In this document: positions 1 through 7,219 of the stretch, one piece after another
Layout: each line of letters opens with the position of its first letter
Position numbering within the stretch: position 1 is the first letter of the stretch
NCBI GenBank assembly: GCA_002427045.1
Contig: DIPO01000035.1
Span: 1 to 16,252 of the forward strand
Source of the DNA: Firmicutes bacterium UBA5486
GTDB taxonomy: Bacteria > Bacillota > UBA4882 > UBA10575
DNA: 16,252 nucleotides
Reading direction: 5' to 3'
Notes under the pieces: model-generated
Database searches by the model: none
What the model was told of the DNA's origin: nothing
The model's input: only the letters and a program-made list of their open reading frames with translations
Position numbers and translations under genes: made by a program

Positions 1-23
1 CCGTTTTATCGAGAAAGCCTCAG

Positions 24-83
24 TGGTACATTTTCTATTTAGCAGAAGTTCAATTATGGTACACTTTCATTTTAGCAAAAGCA
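24..83. mobile_element. Putative end of an IS21-family insertion sequence (body outside window)
   Basis: Two tandem copies of a 25-bp motif start at 24 and 57 (period 33 bp). Each begins TGGTACA, followed by a T/C-rich stretch and TTTAGCA, and they agree at about 21 of 25 positions. Multiple directly repeated transposase-binding sites at an end, starting CTCAGTGGTACATTTT, are what I know from IS21-family (istA/istB) elements. From that pattern the element body should lie to the left of base 1, with the outer edge near the GCA at 81-83, about 25 bp beyond the stop of the methyltransferase gene. The repeat is seen directly; the family and orientation are inferred from memory, and no transposase gene is in the window. 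Confidence 0.5.
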
Positions 84-108
84 TATATTTATTTAAACAT
101 TACTATCT

Positions 109-954
109 CTATAGTTTTTTTGCAATTACATGTATAAAACGTTCTTCTTTCATTTGATCAGTTGGATTATAAATACTACTACTATAATTGTTATATAATA
201 TACAAAAACCAATTGCATTTAACATTTTTTCCATTGTTGCAATCGAAAATAAATAAAAATGTCTAGACATTATATCCAAACCAGCAGAATAATTAGGAGT
301 TTCAATAAAAACCACTCCACTAGATTTTAGTTTGTCATATACCAATTCCATAGTTCTTCTAGGAGAACTAAAATGTTCAATAGAATCCACCAAAGCTATA
401 ACGTTAAAACTATCAGGGTGTAGCTTCTTCAATTCAAACTCAACATCACCAATAAATACCTCACCAAAATTCTTGGCTTTTTCCGCAACTAATGGCGCTA
501 CCTCTATACCATAACTTCTATATCCATTTTCCTTGAAAATTTTCACAAATTCCCCATTAGCACAACCAATATCTAGAAAAGTTCTTTCCTCTTCATTCTT
601 TTCCAAAAATCCTTTGATTAAATGAAAGTATTCCTTAAAAAGAGTTTCTCTAAATGATGAATCGTAATTACGAATATATCCTTCATATTTACCTGATAAG
701 TATTCATCATAAAAACGGTTAACAACCCAATCTTTGATTCTTGGATTGACATACATCAAACCACAATTTAAGCATTTTAGTAATTCAAATTTATTAGGGA
801 GATACTGAAAAGGATTCATTTGTTTACTGCTTTGATAAAATTTTTTTACAGAATCCCATTCATTTGCCAAAAATATTTTTTCAACTACATAATTTGTTTC
901 ACCACAAAGATCACATTCTCTAACAACATCAACCACTTCTTTAATTTCAGCCAT
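109..954 (-). CDS. Class I SAM-dependent methyltransferase with N-terminal zinc-binding motif
   Basis: 281 aa. A four-cysteine motif (C14-x2-C17 and C61-x2-C64) precedes a Rossmann methyltransferase domain. That domain has motif I FLDIGCANGEF (126-136), an acidic motif II/III region with ALVDSIEHF (187-195), IETPNY (217-222) and an aromatic RHFYLFS (231-237). This is the Methyltransf_23-type pattern common in polysaccharide and glycan loci, where such enzymes methylate sugars or sugar nucleotides; the substrate cannot be read from sequence. The ATG at 954 has a good ribosome site (GGGAGG, 6-nt spacing). The gene lies 216 bp beyond pseG in DNA much more AT-rich than the upstream operon, which suggests separate acquisition. 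It may methylate the flagellin glycan, but that rests on position only. Confidence 0.8.
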   Translation of the reverse strand: MAEIKEVVDVVRECDLCGETNYVVEKIFLANEWDSVKKFYQSSKQMNPFQYLPNKFELLKCLNCGLMYVNPRIKDWVVNRFYDEYLSGKYEGYIRNYDSSFRETLFKEYFHLIKGFLEKNEEERTFLDIGCANGEFVKIFKENGYRSYGIEVAPLVAEKAKNFGEVFIGDVEFELKKLHPDSFNVIALVDSIEHFSSPRRTMELVYDKLKSSGVVFIETPNYSAGLDIMSRHFYLFSIATMEKMLNAIGFCILYNNYSSSIYNPTDQMKEERFIHVIAKKL

Positions 955-1170
955 AATTAACCTCCCTCTATATTAAAGTAAAAGCTTTACACATTTTTTG
1001 CAAAAATCATTAACAAAATGTTGATTATTCTAAATATATTTCATTTATTACAAACAACATTAGAGAACTGTTCAAAATTTGTTTTATTGATTGTTGAGAT
1101 AAATCATCAATATTTACTTGTTCCAAAATATCCATACTATAGTAAAAATTAATCCGTGTTTTTAATATAT
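955..1170. other. AT-rich intergenic region between pseG and the methyltransferase gene
   Basis: The longest gap on the left side, strongly AT-rich (16 G/C of 60 in 961-1020, 8 of 60 in 1141-1200). It holds a weak sigma-A-like pair on the minus strand (TTGCAA at 998-1003, TACTTT at 975-980, 17-bp spacer) ahead of the methyltransferase, which I would not trust alone. It also holds an open minus-strand frame ending at 1025, with a 36-codon ATG ORF at 1135 that lacks a ribosome site. That frame is discussed as a possible frameshifted continuation of pseG. No RNA gene or terminator is evident. Confidence 0.4.
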
Positions 1171-2343
1171 TTAGAAAAACATTATAACTTTTTTTATAAT
1201 ACACAATAAATCCGATAAATTTTCTATTAAGTACTTAGTCTTTGCTTTTAGTCTACTAACCTCAACAATGTGGTTATTCCCCAAATACCACACCATCCCC
1301 GCCTCCCCCAAAGCCTCCAACATCTCCACCTGATTCTCCGCTACTGCAATTGCAATTGTCGGCAGTTCCAAATAAAGTCGCTCCCAGGTAGTAACACCCC
1401 CTGCTCCAATCGCTAGATCAGCTGCAGCCATCAAATCTGCCATATTCTCCACCTGACAGTGATAGGTGGTATTAGTCATCTGGCTACAAAGCTCTTTAAC
1501 TTCTTCCTTGTGAGGATTAGCAGCTCCAACCACGACATCAATCACTATATCCGGACGGTTTAGAAGCTTAATCGCCTCCAAGGTCTTTACCGTCTCATTA
1601 GTGGGGTCACTACCCCCGAAGAATACTAGGATTCTCCTGACTTTACCATCTCTTTTTCTTAAGTTTTTCTTTGCTTGATGAAACTCCGGACGTAAAAGCG
1701 CGTACTTCGGACCCAAAAGTTTTCGGCAATGAGATGGTATCAGTCCATCATAACGGCTATCAAGGTTTTTATAATAATTCTGATCCAACAGAATGTCACA
1801 ATCATGGGGACGATTGGCCAGGTCATCAACGACCATTATCTTATTAACATATGGACGTAAGTACTTCTCCCATTTAATGTCTAGGGAATAGTTGTCTACC
1901 ACTAAGCTTAAGTTTGAAGCTGATTCTAAGCTTATTTCCGCATTTGAGAAGATTTTCGCGACTATTCTTGAACTAATATTAGTTATATTTTCTTCTTCGT
2001 TATATCCTTCATTTAGGAAGAGAGCTTGTTTATCTATATTATTCATATCGGAAAGATCAGTAGCTTTATTTAGCAGTATTTTCCGTGTTTCTTGAGCATC
2101 TTCTAACCAGTTTTTACCTAACCGCTCCCAATATTTATCTTCAGCTAAATTTGTTTCTACTTTTAAGCGATAAACCTTAAAACCCTTGCTCTCAATATAG
2201 CCACATAAATTCCCCGGCAAAACCCGGCAAATAAAAGAGACCTCCATTTCAAATTGTTTAAGGTCTCCAGCTAAAGTAAGACAGCGCATGACATGCCCTG
2301 TCCCTATTTGTGTTGATGCGTCAACGCGAATAAATACCTTCAT
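1171..2343 (-). CDS. pseG: PseG-type UDP-sugar hydrolase, pseudaminic acid pathway (atypical insert and C-terminus)
   Basis: 390 aa. PseG is a GT-B-fold hydrolase that removes UDP from the 2,4-diacetamido-trideoxy-altrose nucleotide before nonulosonate synthesis. Visible motifs are the N-terminal RVDASTQIGTGHVMRC (6-21), LVVDNYSLD (147-155), VVDDLANRPHDCDILLDQN (171-189), FFGGSDPTNE (241-250) and AIGAGGVTTWERLYLELP (311-328). Two oddities stand out. About 55 residues (roughly 92-146), AT-rich and without family motifs, separate DAQETRKIL from LVVDNYSLD. The last ~25 residues are hydrophobic/basic and do not resemble the usual end of the family, just where DNA composition turns AT-rich. The ATG overlaps the stop of the preceding cytidylyltransferase gene as ATGA, implying translational coupling. 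The family call is firm; whether this copy is fully active is uncertain. Confidence 0.82.
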   Translation of the reverse strand: MKVFIRVDASTQIGTGHVMRCLTLAGDLKQFEMEVSFICRVLPGNLCGYIESKGFKVYRLKVETNLAEDKYWERLGKNWLEDAQETRKILLNKATDLSDMNNIDKQALFLNEGYNEEENITNISSRIVAKIFSNAEISLESASNLSLVVDNYSLDIKWEKYLRPYVNKIMVVDDLANRPHDCDILLDQNYYKNLDSRYDGLIPSHCRKLLGPKYALLRPEFHQAKKNLRKRDGKVRRILVFFGGSDPTNETVKTLEAIKLLNRPDIVIDVVVGAANPHKEEVKELCSQMTNTTYHCQVENMADLMAAADLAIGAGGVTTWERLYLELPTIAIAVAENQVEMLEALGEAGMVWYLGNNHIVEVSRLKAKTKYLIENLSDLLCIIKKVIMFF

Positions 2344-3077
2344 TCCACGTTCTTCTGCTTAACCTCAGCATTGATCTTGGCCCACTCCGGGTGTTTTTCA
2401 AGAAGTGTCAAGCAGTCCTCCAAAGTAAAATTAGGGTTAGTTGGGTATAAGGTGGTAATCATCCTTTCCATTAATTCAAAATCAGCAGGTGTATCTACCG
2501 TCAACCGGTAATGACTATAATCTTTTTCATAAGGAAGATTAATTATCCGGTAGCGCTTGGGACTCCGTTTAATAAAGATGGTTACATGTTCCCTTTCAAC
2601 CTTGTCAACAGCTTCTTCAAAAGCCTCTTTTAGAATTTTGTAAGAAAAGACTTCAGTATCCATCCCCCGTGGGTAGGTCAGCTCCGGAAAGGTATTGGAG
2701 ACGTAATCATATTCATTTTGATGGGACAAATAAAAGCTTATCACCTGATCCACTACTGCCGGATCGATCAATGGGCAGTCCGAAGTTACTCGTACTACTG
2801 TATCAGCTTGATACTTTGTGGCTGCCCCGTAATAACGGGATAAGACATCTTCTTCGGAACCACGAAAGTAGGGTACACTAAGTTTTTGGCAAAGATCAAC
2901 AATCGGCTGTTCTTGCCCTTGATCCGTAGTGGCAATAATAACTTGATCCGCTGATTTAACTCTATATAACCTTTCCAGTTGGTACTCGAGAAGAGTTTTA
3001 TCTAAAACTTTTTTTAGTATTTTACCCGGCAATCTAGTCGAGGCCATCCGGGCTTGCACTATAATGGCGGTGTTCAA
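2340..3077 (-). CDS. spsF: SpsF/PseF-type cytidylyltransferase-like glycan biosynthesis protein
   Basis: 245 aa, COG1861/SpsF type. The nucleotide-binding motif VQARMASTRLPGK (7-19) opens a nucleotidyltransferase fold, followed by RVTSDCPLIDP (96-106, acidic D100), YPRGMDTEVF (135-144), EREHVT (161-166) and RLTVDTPADF (191-200). In Bacillota this family sits beside PseG and the nonulosonate synthase. Here it takes the place of PseF, which would activate the sugar as a CMP derivative. The start is TTG at 3077, since the frame has no earlier ATG and the next, at codon 11, lacks a ribosome site; GAGGAG lies 11 nt upstream. It overlaps pseG by 4 nt. The exact substrate (CMP-pseudaminate or another nonulosonate) is inferred from neighbours. 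Confidence 0.8.
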   Translation of the reverse strand: MNTAIIVQARMASTRLPGKILKKVLDKTLLEYQLERLYRVKSADQVIIATTDQGQEQPIVDLCQKLSVPYFRGSEEDVLSRYYGAATKYQADTVVRVTSDCPLIDPAVVDQVISFYLSHQNEYDYVSNTFPELTYPRGMDTEVFSYKILKEAFEEAVDKVEREHVTIFIKRSPKRYRIINLPYEKDYSHYRLTVDTPADFELMERMITTLYPTNPNFTLEDCLTLLEKHPEWAKINAEVKQKNVE

Positions 3078-3160
3078 TTTTCACGCATCTCCTCGAAGCT
3101 CATTACTCGTTGCTCGTGTTGAATGACTGCCTTAACGGATGAAAGTTCTATTTTCATGTC
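3077..3160 (-). CDS. Possible 27-aa leader ORF upstream of spsF
   Basis: An ATG at 3160 opens a 27-codon frame beginning MKIELSSVKAV. Its stop TGA overlaps the TTG start of the cytidylyltransferase gene (TTGA), a layout typical of translational coupling. The upstream AAAGGA sits only about one base from the ATG, which is too close for a good ribosome site, and I recognise no family. It could be a leader peptide helping the weak TTG start, or chance. Confidence 0.22.
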
Positions 3161-3163
3161 CTT

Positions 3164-3194
3164 TCGCCTGCCCCAGCAAAGCTGGGATGGGCGA
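3164..3194 (-). other. Hairpin immediately after the pseC stop codon
   Basis: Inner stem CCCAGC/GCTGGG (3172-3177 with 3181-3186) has a 3-nt loop. A 3-nt internal bulge on each side leads to an outer 5-bp stem TCGCC/GGCGA (3164-3168 with 3190-3194). It begins directly after the pseC TAG and is not followed by a U-run, so it is not a classic rho-independent terminator. It may be an mRNA processing or stability element dividing pseBC from spsF-pseG, or one copy of a dispersed GC-rich repeat. Confidence 0.45.
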
Positions 3195-4358
3195 CTACTT
3201 TATTATATTCCGCAAAACCTCAACCACATACTCCTGATCCTCATCGGTCAGGCGATAATAAAGGGGGATAGTTAGGGTTTCGCGATAATACTGCTCCGCT
3301 TCTGGGAAGTCCCCTGCTTTAAAGCCTAGTCTCTCATAGTAAGGTTGGGTATGAACCGGGATGTAATGAACATTAACGATGATATTAATTGCCCTTAACT
3401 CTTCAAAAATCTGCCGACGGGTCTTGGTCAGTTCATCCAGATGTAGGCGGAGCACATATAAGTGATAAGCCGAATAAGTTTCCGGATCCTGCCATGGCAA
3501 AGTCACCGGAAGCCCTTTTAATAATTGATCATATCGTGCTGCTAACTCATGCCGGCGCCGGATAAATTCATCAATCCTTTGAAGTTGGCTGTAACCAAGA
3601 GCCGCCTGTATATCCGTGATCCGGTAATTAAACCCCAACTCAATTTGCTGGTAATGCCAGGGACCATCCTGGGGTTTAACCATGAACCGTTCATCACGGG
3701 CAATCCCGTGGGTGCGGAGGCGCATCAGTTTTTCGTAAAGATCCTCCCGGTTGGTGAGAACCATCCCGCCTTCCCCGGTAGTGATGATCTTCACCGGATG
3801 AAAACTAAAGATGGCCATCTCAGAAAATTCACAAGCCCCGACCTTTTTCCCTTTATAGCTACCACCAATCGCATGGGCAGCATCTTCGATCACGGTAAAG
3901 TTATATTGATCTGCAAGCCGCCTAATCTCTTCCATTGGGCATGACTGCCCGGCAAAATGAACCGGGATTACCACCTTAGGTAATCTGCCAATTTTTTCGG
4001 CTTTCGTTAGCTTCTCTTCTAAGGCACTTAGACTCATATTATAGGTTTTAGGATCAATATCAACAAAATCTACTTCGGCCCCGCAATAGAGGCCACAGTT
4101 AGCAGAAGCCACAAAAGTATTAGGGGAGGTCCAAAGGATATCTCCCGGGCCCAAGCCTGCAGCCAGGCAAGCAATATGTAAGGCTGAAGTTGCACTATTG
4201 ACAGCCACAGCGTATTTAGCCCCGCAATAATCCGCTACCGCCTCTTCAAAGCGTTTAATTGCTGGTCCTTGGGTAAGCCAGAGAGATTGCATAACCTCCA
4301 TTACTGCTTGGAGATCATCTTTATTGATATCCTGCGTACCATATGGAATTCTTTTCAT
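3195..4358 (-). CDS. pseC: PseC: UDP-4-amino-4,6-dideoxy-N-acetyl-beta-L-altrosamine transaminase
   Basis: 387 aa, full length for the DegT/DnrJ/EryC1 PLP aminotransferase family. It aminates the 4-keto sugar made by PseB. Visible are the substrate/PLP region VNSATSALHIACLAAGLGPGD (starting near 53), the IEDAAHAIGGSYKG segment with the PLP-ring aspartate (157-170), and the Schiff-base lysine in FSFHPVKIITTGEGG (K190). The LTQGPAIKRFEEAVADYCGAKYAV start region is typical of PseC. The ATG overlaps the pseB stop as ATGA, so pseB and pseC are translationally coupled, as expected for consecutive enzymes. A hairpin follows the stop directly. Confidence 0.93.
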   Translation of the reverse strand: MKRIPYGTQDINKDDLQAVMEVMQSLWLTQGPAIKRFEEAVADYCGAKYAVAVNSATSALHIACLAAGLGPGDILWTSPNTFVASANCGLYCGAEVDFVDIDPKTYNMSLSALEEKLTKAEKIGRLPKVVIPVHFAGQSCPMEEIRRLADQYNFTVIEDAAHAIGGSYKGKKVGACEFSEMAIFSFHPVKIITTGEGGMVLTNREDLYEKLMRLRTHGIARDERFMVKPQDGPWHYQQIELGFNYRITDIQAALGYSQLQRIDEFIRRRHELAARYDQLLKGLPVTLPWQDPETYSAYHLYVLRLHLDELTKTRRQIFEELRAINIIVNVHYIPVHTQPYYERLGFKAGDFPEAEQYYRETLTIPLYYRLTDEDQEYVVEVLRNIIK

Positions 4359-5344
4359 CTCTCATCCAACTTTCTTAATTCTTCTACTGTTAGGAAAACT
4401 GGATTGGTATCAGAACGATACTCAAAACCCTCCTCAAGGGGTGTACCCTCTTCTCCCAAGGGATTTTTACTATAATCAAGTTTGCCAAAAGTACTAATTG
4501 TTGGCTTTACTAAGTAAAAATCAGGGTACTCCAATGTCAAGTGGCAAGCCTCTGCCGGAACCATCAGTTCATGCAATTTTTCACCCGGCCTGATTCCGAT
4601 CATCTTCATCTTCAGATCATCACCAAAGGATTTAACCAAATCAGTAATCCTCATGGAGGGGATTTTAGGTACAAAGGTCTCTCCCCCCTGCATCCGGGAG
4701 AAGTTCTTTAACACAAAATCGACACCTTCCTGGATGGTAAACCAAAAACGGGTCATTCTAGGGTCAGTAACCGGTAGTTCTTTGGCTCCTTCTGCCACCA
4801 GTTTTTTAAATAAAGGAACAACCGAACCCCGGGAACCAATCACATTTCCATACCGGACAACGGCAAAACGGGTCTTTAATCCTCCGGCTATATTATTCGC
4901 AGTAACAAAAAGTTTCTCCGAAACCATCTTAGATGCCCCATAGAGGTTAATCGGGTTAACAGCTTTATCTGTAGAAAGAGCTATTACTTTTTCAACGCCA
5001 CTATCAAGAGCTGCTTTAATCACATTCTCCGCTCCATTGATATTGGTCTTAATAAACTCCATCGGATTATATTCTGCGGCTGGTACCTGTTTTAATGCTG
5101 CCGCATGGATCACATAATCTACGCCTCTCATTGCTTGACACAAACGATCCGGATCCCGAACATCACCAAGAAAATAACGCATTGAAGGTTCATTAAAGAT
5201 TTGTTGCATCTCATATTGTTTCAATTCATCACGAGAAAAGACAATTAACCTTTTTAGATTATACCTTTCTAGTAATGTTTTAACACACACCCGGCCAAAA
5301 GAGCCTGTCCCTCCGGTGATTAACACGGTTTTATGTTTAAACAT
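4355..5344 (-). CDS. pseB: PseB: UDP-N-acetylglucosamine 4,6-dehydratase (5-inverting)
   Basis: 329 aa, extended short-chain dehydrogenase of the FlaA1/PseB type. It converts UDP-GlcNAc to the 4-keto-6-deoxy-L-arabino sugar, the first committed step to pseudaminic acid. The NAD(P)-binding motif GGTGSFG spans 11-17. The catalytic STDKA segment gives D126/K127, and Y135-x3-K139 lies in LYGASKMVSEKL. The C-terminal half has the RPGEKLHE signature. The ATG at 5344 follows the DUF115 gene by 15 bp, with GAGGTG 7 nt upstream. Close FlaA1-type relatives such as CapD-like dehydratases are the main alternative, but adjacency to pseC and pseG favours PseB. Confidence 0.93.
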   Translation of the reverse strand: MFKHKTVLITGGTGSFGRVCVKTLLERYNLKRLIVFSRDELKQYEMQQIFNEPSMRYFLGDVRDPDRLCQAMRGVDYVIHAAALKQVPAAEYNPMEFIKTNINGAENVIKAALDSGVEKVIALSTDKAVNPINLYGASKMVSEKLFVTANNIAGGLKTRFAVVRYGNVIGSRGSVVPLFKKLVAEGAKELPVTDPRMTRFWFTIQEGVDFVLKNFSRMQGGETFVPKIPSMRITDLVKSFGDDLKMKMIGIRPGEKLHELMVPAEACHLTLEYPDFYLVKPTISTFGKLDYSKNPLGEEGTPLEEGFEYRSDTNPVFLTVEELRKLDER

Positions 5345-5359
5345 CTTAATACACCTCAG

Positions 5360-7219
5360 CTATATAGAAGCCTTGCTTGCTTCCATAATAATCTTTTGAA
5401 AGTCCTCGTATTCCTTAGCCATCATATCAAAATCGCTTTGCAGACTATTAACAAAGCTACTGAAGGTCTTAATAATTTTCTCGCTTTTTTTACTTGAATC
5501 ACTCTCAAAACGGACTTCATCAATATTCTTAGCGATCATTTCCAGTTCCACTCTTCTGCTCGGTTGGATAAACATAATAAAGAATTTGTTCTTGATTAGT
5601 TTTTTTAGTTCGCGATCAAACCTGGTAATTTTCTTTTGCACTTCATCTGAATTAGCCCATGAACCAAGGTTTTCCAGAGAAGAAAAGGCTTTTTTAAATC
5701 TGTTAATGTTCTGAGCCAGTTTGTGATAATCATTATCCATCTGTTTTTGCTGTTCCAAAAGGTACTCCAGATCATAAACGCAAGAAGAGCTAGTGGGAAA
5801 CCAACTTGGATCTACCACCCGATTTTTTAATCGTTTCTCAATTAATTCTTCAAGAGGAGTAAAGATTGCGCCCTCAATCTTAGCCCCACCTTTAGTAGTA
5901 TTAATAAACTCTCCCTGTTGATAGCTGGAAATTAAAGTTTGTAATTCAAGACGCATCCGGTTAAAACCTTCGTTAGTATATACTTTTTCACCATCAATGG
6001 CTTCTACTAAAAAAGCCCCTTTTAACCAGCGTTCATTGACGGCAGGATTATAATATGGTATTCCCCCGGCATATCTATACTCTCCGCGGTAAGCCAGATT
6101 CTGTCCGACAAAGATCAGAGGGTCAAAGCCTAAATACTTTAAAAGTTGAACTAAAACTACGGTGATGGTCGAACTATCATAAATCGTTTGGATTTCTCTA
6201 CCATTCTTAAAACGTAGGTAGTACGGAGCTAAAGTATCTTGACTATTAATCATATGAGCCATCATGCCGGGATACTTCTGCAAAGAAATGCCAACCGTAC
6301 TCCCAAAGATTAATGGAATACTGGTAATCTTCTCATCAAATACCCTTTTGTATACACCATCAAAATTATTAGGATCGTAAGAAGTAGCTGCCTCTGGATA
6401 GATTTTATTATTAAGTAGCGGAACCAAACCTGAACCGGCCGAGAAGATATAGGCTAAACCATTCTCTTTAATGTATCTGATATTATCGATCTCATCCATC
6501 AAAGATGGACCGGCTGCTACAATTAAAGCTGGAATCCCTTGAAAACGGTTTTTTTCACTTAAAATATTAGGGGTTTCCAAAAGATATTTAAAGTTTCTGA
6601 TGCTATTTATCGTCCATTTCCTCTGGTAAACAGTTGTAGCCTGAAGGTTAATCCTTTTCGATGCCACTATATTTTGGAAACTATTTAAGAAAGATTTAGT
6701 TAAATCCGGAAATACCCGTTCATAACTAGGAAGACTAATAAACAAGACATTTCCATCAGAAAAATCAGTAAAATCTTTTAGTAGAAGTGGTCGGTTAGCC
6801 GTTGAGGTCTCGACATAAATATTCTTTAAATTTTTAACCGGCAAATCCGTTAATAGGTGGGTAGAAAGATAGGTATAGAGGATCTGCGGTACCGGCTCGT
6901 AAATGGTAAAATCCATCTCCGGGTATTTTTTCATAAAGGCCTTTAAATGATATCCTAAACCCATGCCAAAAAAGAATACATGATTATATTCTTCTACCCC
7001 TGTAAACTGAGAAATAAAGCGTTCCGCTTCAGCTTCCGGGTTATAACTACTATGAAGATAAAGGGGCTTCCCTTCGTTTTCTACTATTAGAGTCGGTGAC
7101 CCGTTTTTTGCTTCTGTAACATGGAGCCATTCCGGATGCTCATCCTCTAGTGGCTTAATAGCTTGCCATAGTAAGGGAAACCTTTCAGTTAGAAAATTAA
7201 GGTTATCAATTAAGATCAT
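5360..7219 (-). CDS. DUF115/MptE-like motility-associated (Maf-type) protein, putative flagellin glycosyltransferase
   Basis: 619 aa. The N-terminal ~200 residues have a nucleotide-binding-like VFFFGMGLGYH segment (81-91). The core DUF115 domain contains ALIVAAGPSL (231-240), a YIFSAGSGLVPLL stretch, and IFVGQNLAYRGEYRYAGG (369-386). The last ~130 residues are lysine/glutamate-rich and probably helical. Proteins with this domain in flagellar loci include the Maf proteins, implicated in adding nonulosonic acids to flagellin; archaeal MptE, which acts on pterin, shares the fold. Here the gene sits between a sigma-28 promoter and pseB, which strongly favours the flagellin role. The ATG at 7219 has AGAGGGG 7 nt upstream and overlaps the end of the 202-aa gene by 14 nt, suggesting coupled translation. 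The transferase activity is inferred. Confidence 0.82.
   Translation of the reverse strand: MILIDNLNFLTERFPLLWQAIKPLEDEHPEWLHVTEAKNGSPTLIVENEGKPLYLHSSYNPEAEAERFISQFTGVEEYNHVFFFGMGLGYHLKAFMKKYPEMDFTIYEPVPQILYTYLSTHLLTDLPVKNLKNIYVETSTANRPLLLKDFTDFSDGNVLFISLPSYERVFPDLTKSFLNSFQNIVASKRINLQATTVYQRKWTINSIRNFKYLLETPNILSEKNRFQGIPALIVAAGPSLMDEIDNIRYIKENGLAYIFSAGSGLVPLLNNKIYPEAATSYDPNNFDGVYKRVFDEKITSIPLIFGSTVGISLQKYPGMMAHMINSQDTLAPYYLRFKNGREIQTIYDSSTITVVLVQLLKYLGFDPLIFVGQNLAYRGEYRYAGGIPYYNPAVNERWLKGAFLVEAIDGEKVYTNEGFNRMRLELQTLISSYQQGEFINTTKGGAKIEGAIFTPLEELIEKRLKNRVVDPSWFPTSSSCVYDLEYLLEQQKQMDNDYHKLAQNINRFKKAFSSLENLGSWANSDEVQKKITRFDRELKKLIKNKFFIMFIQPSRRVELEMIAKNIDEVRFESDSSKKSEKIIKTFSSFVNSLQSDFDMMAKEYEDFQKIIMEASKASI

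Noticed and set aside
975..1003. Sigma-A-like promoter before the methyltransferase gene
   Set aside because: Weak -10 (TACTTT) in very AT-rich DNA where such matches are common; kept only as a remark.
2045..2072. Sigma-28-like TAAA-N16-TCCGATAT on the minus strand inside pseG
   Set aside because: It lies within the coding AT-rich insert with no gene start a short distance downstream; a chance match is more likely than a promoter.
3549..3944. 131-codon plus-strand open frame opposite pseC
   Set aside because: Shadow of a well-supported gene on the other strand, with no family motifs or operon context.
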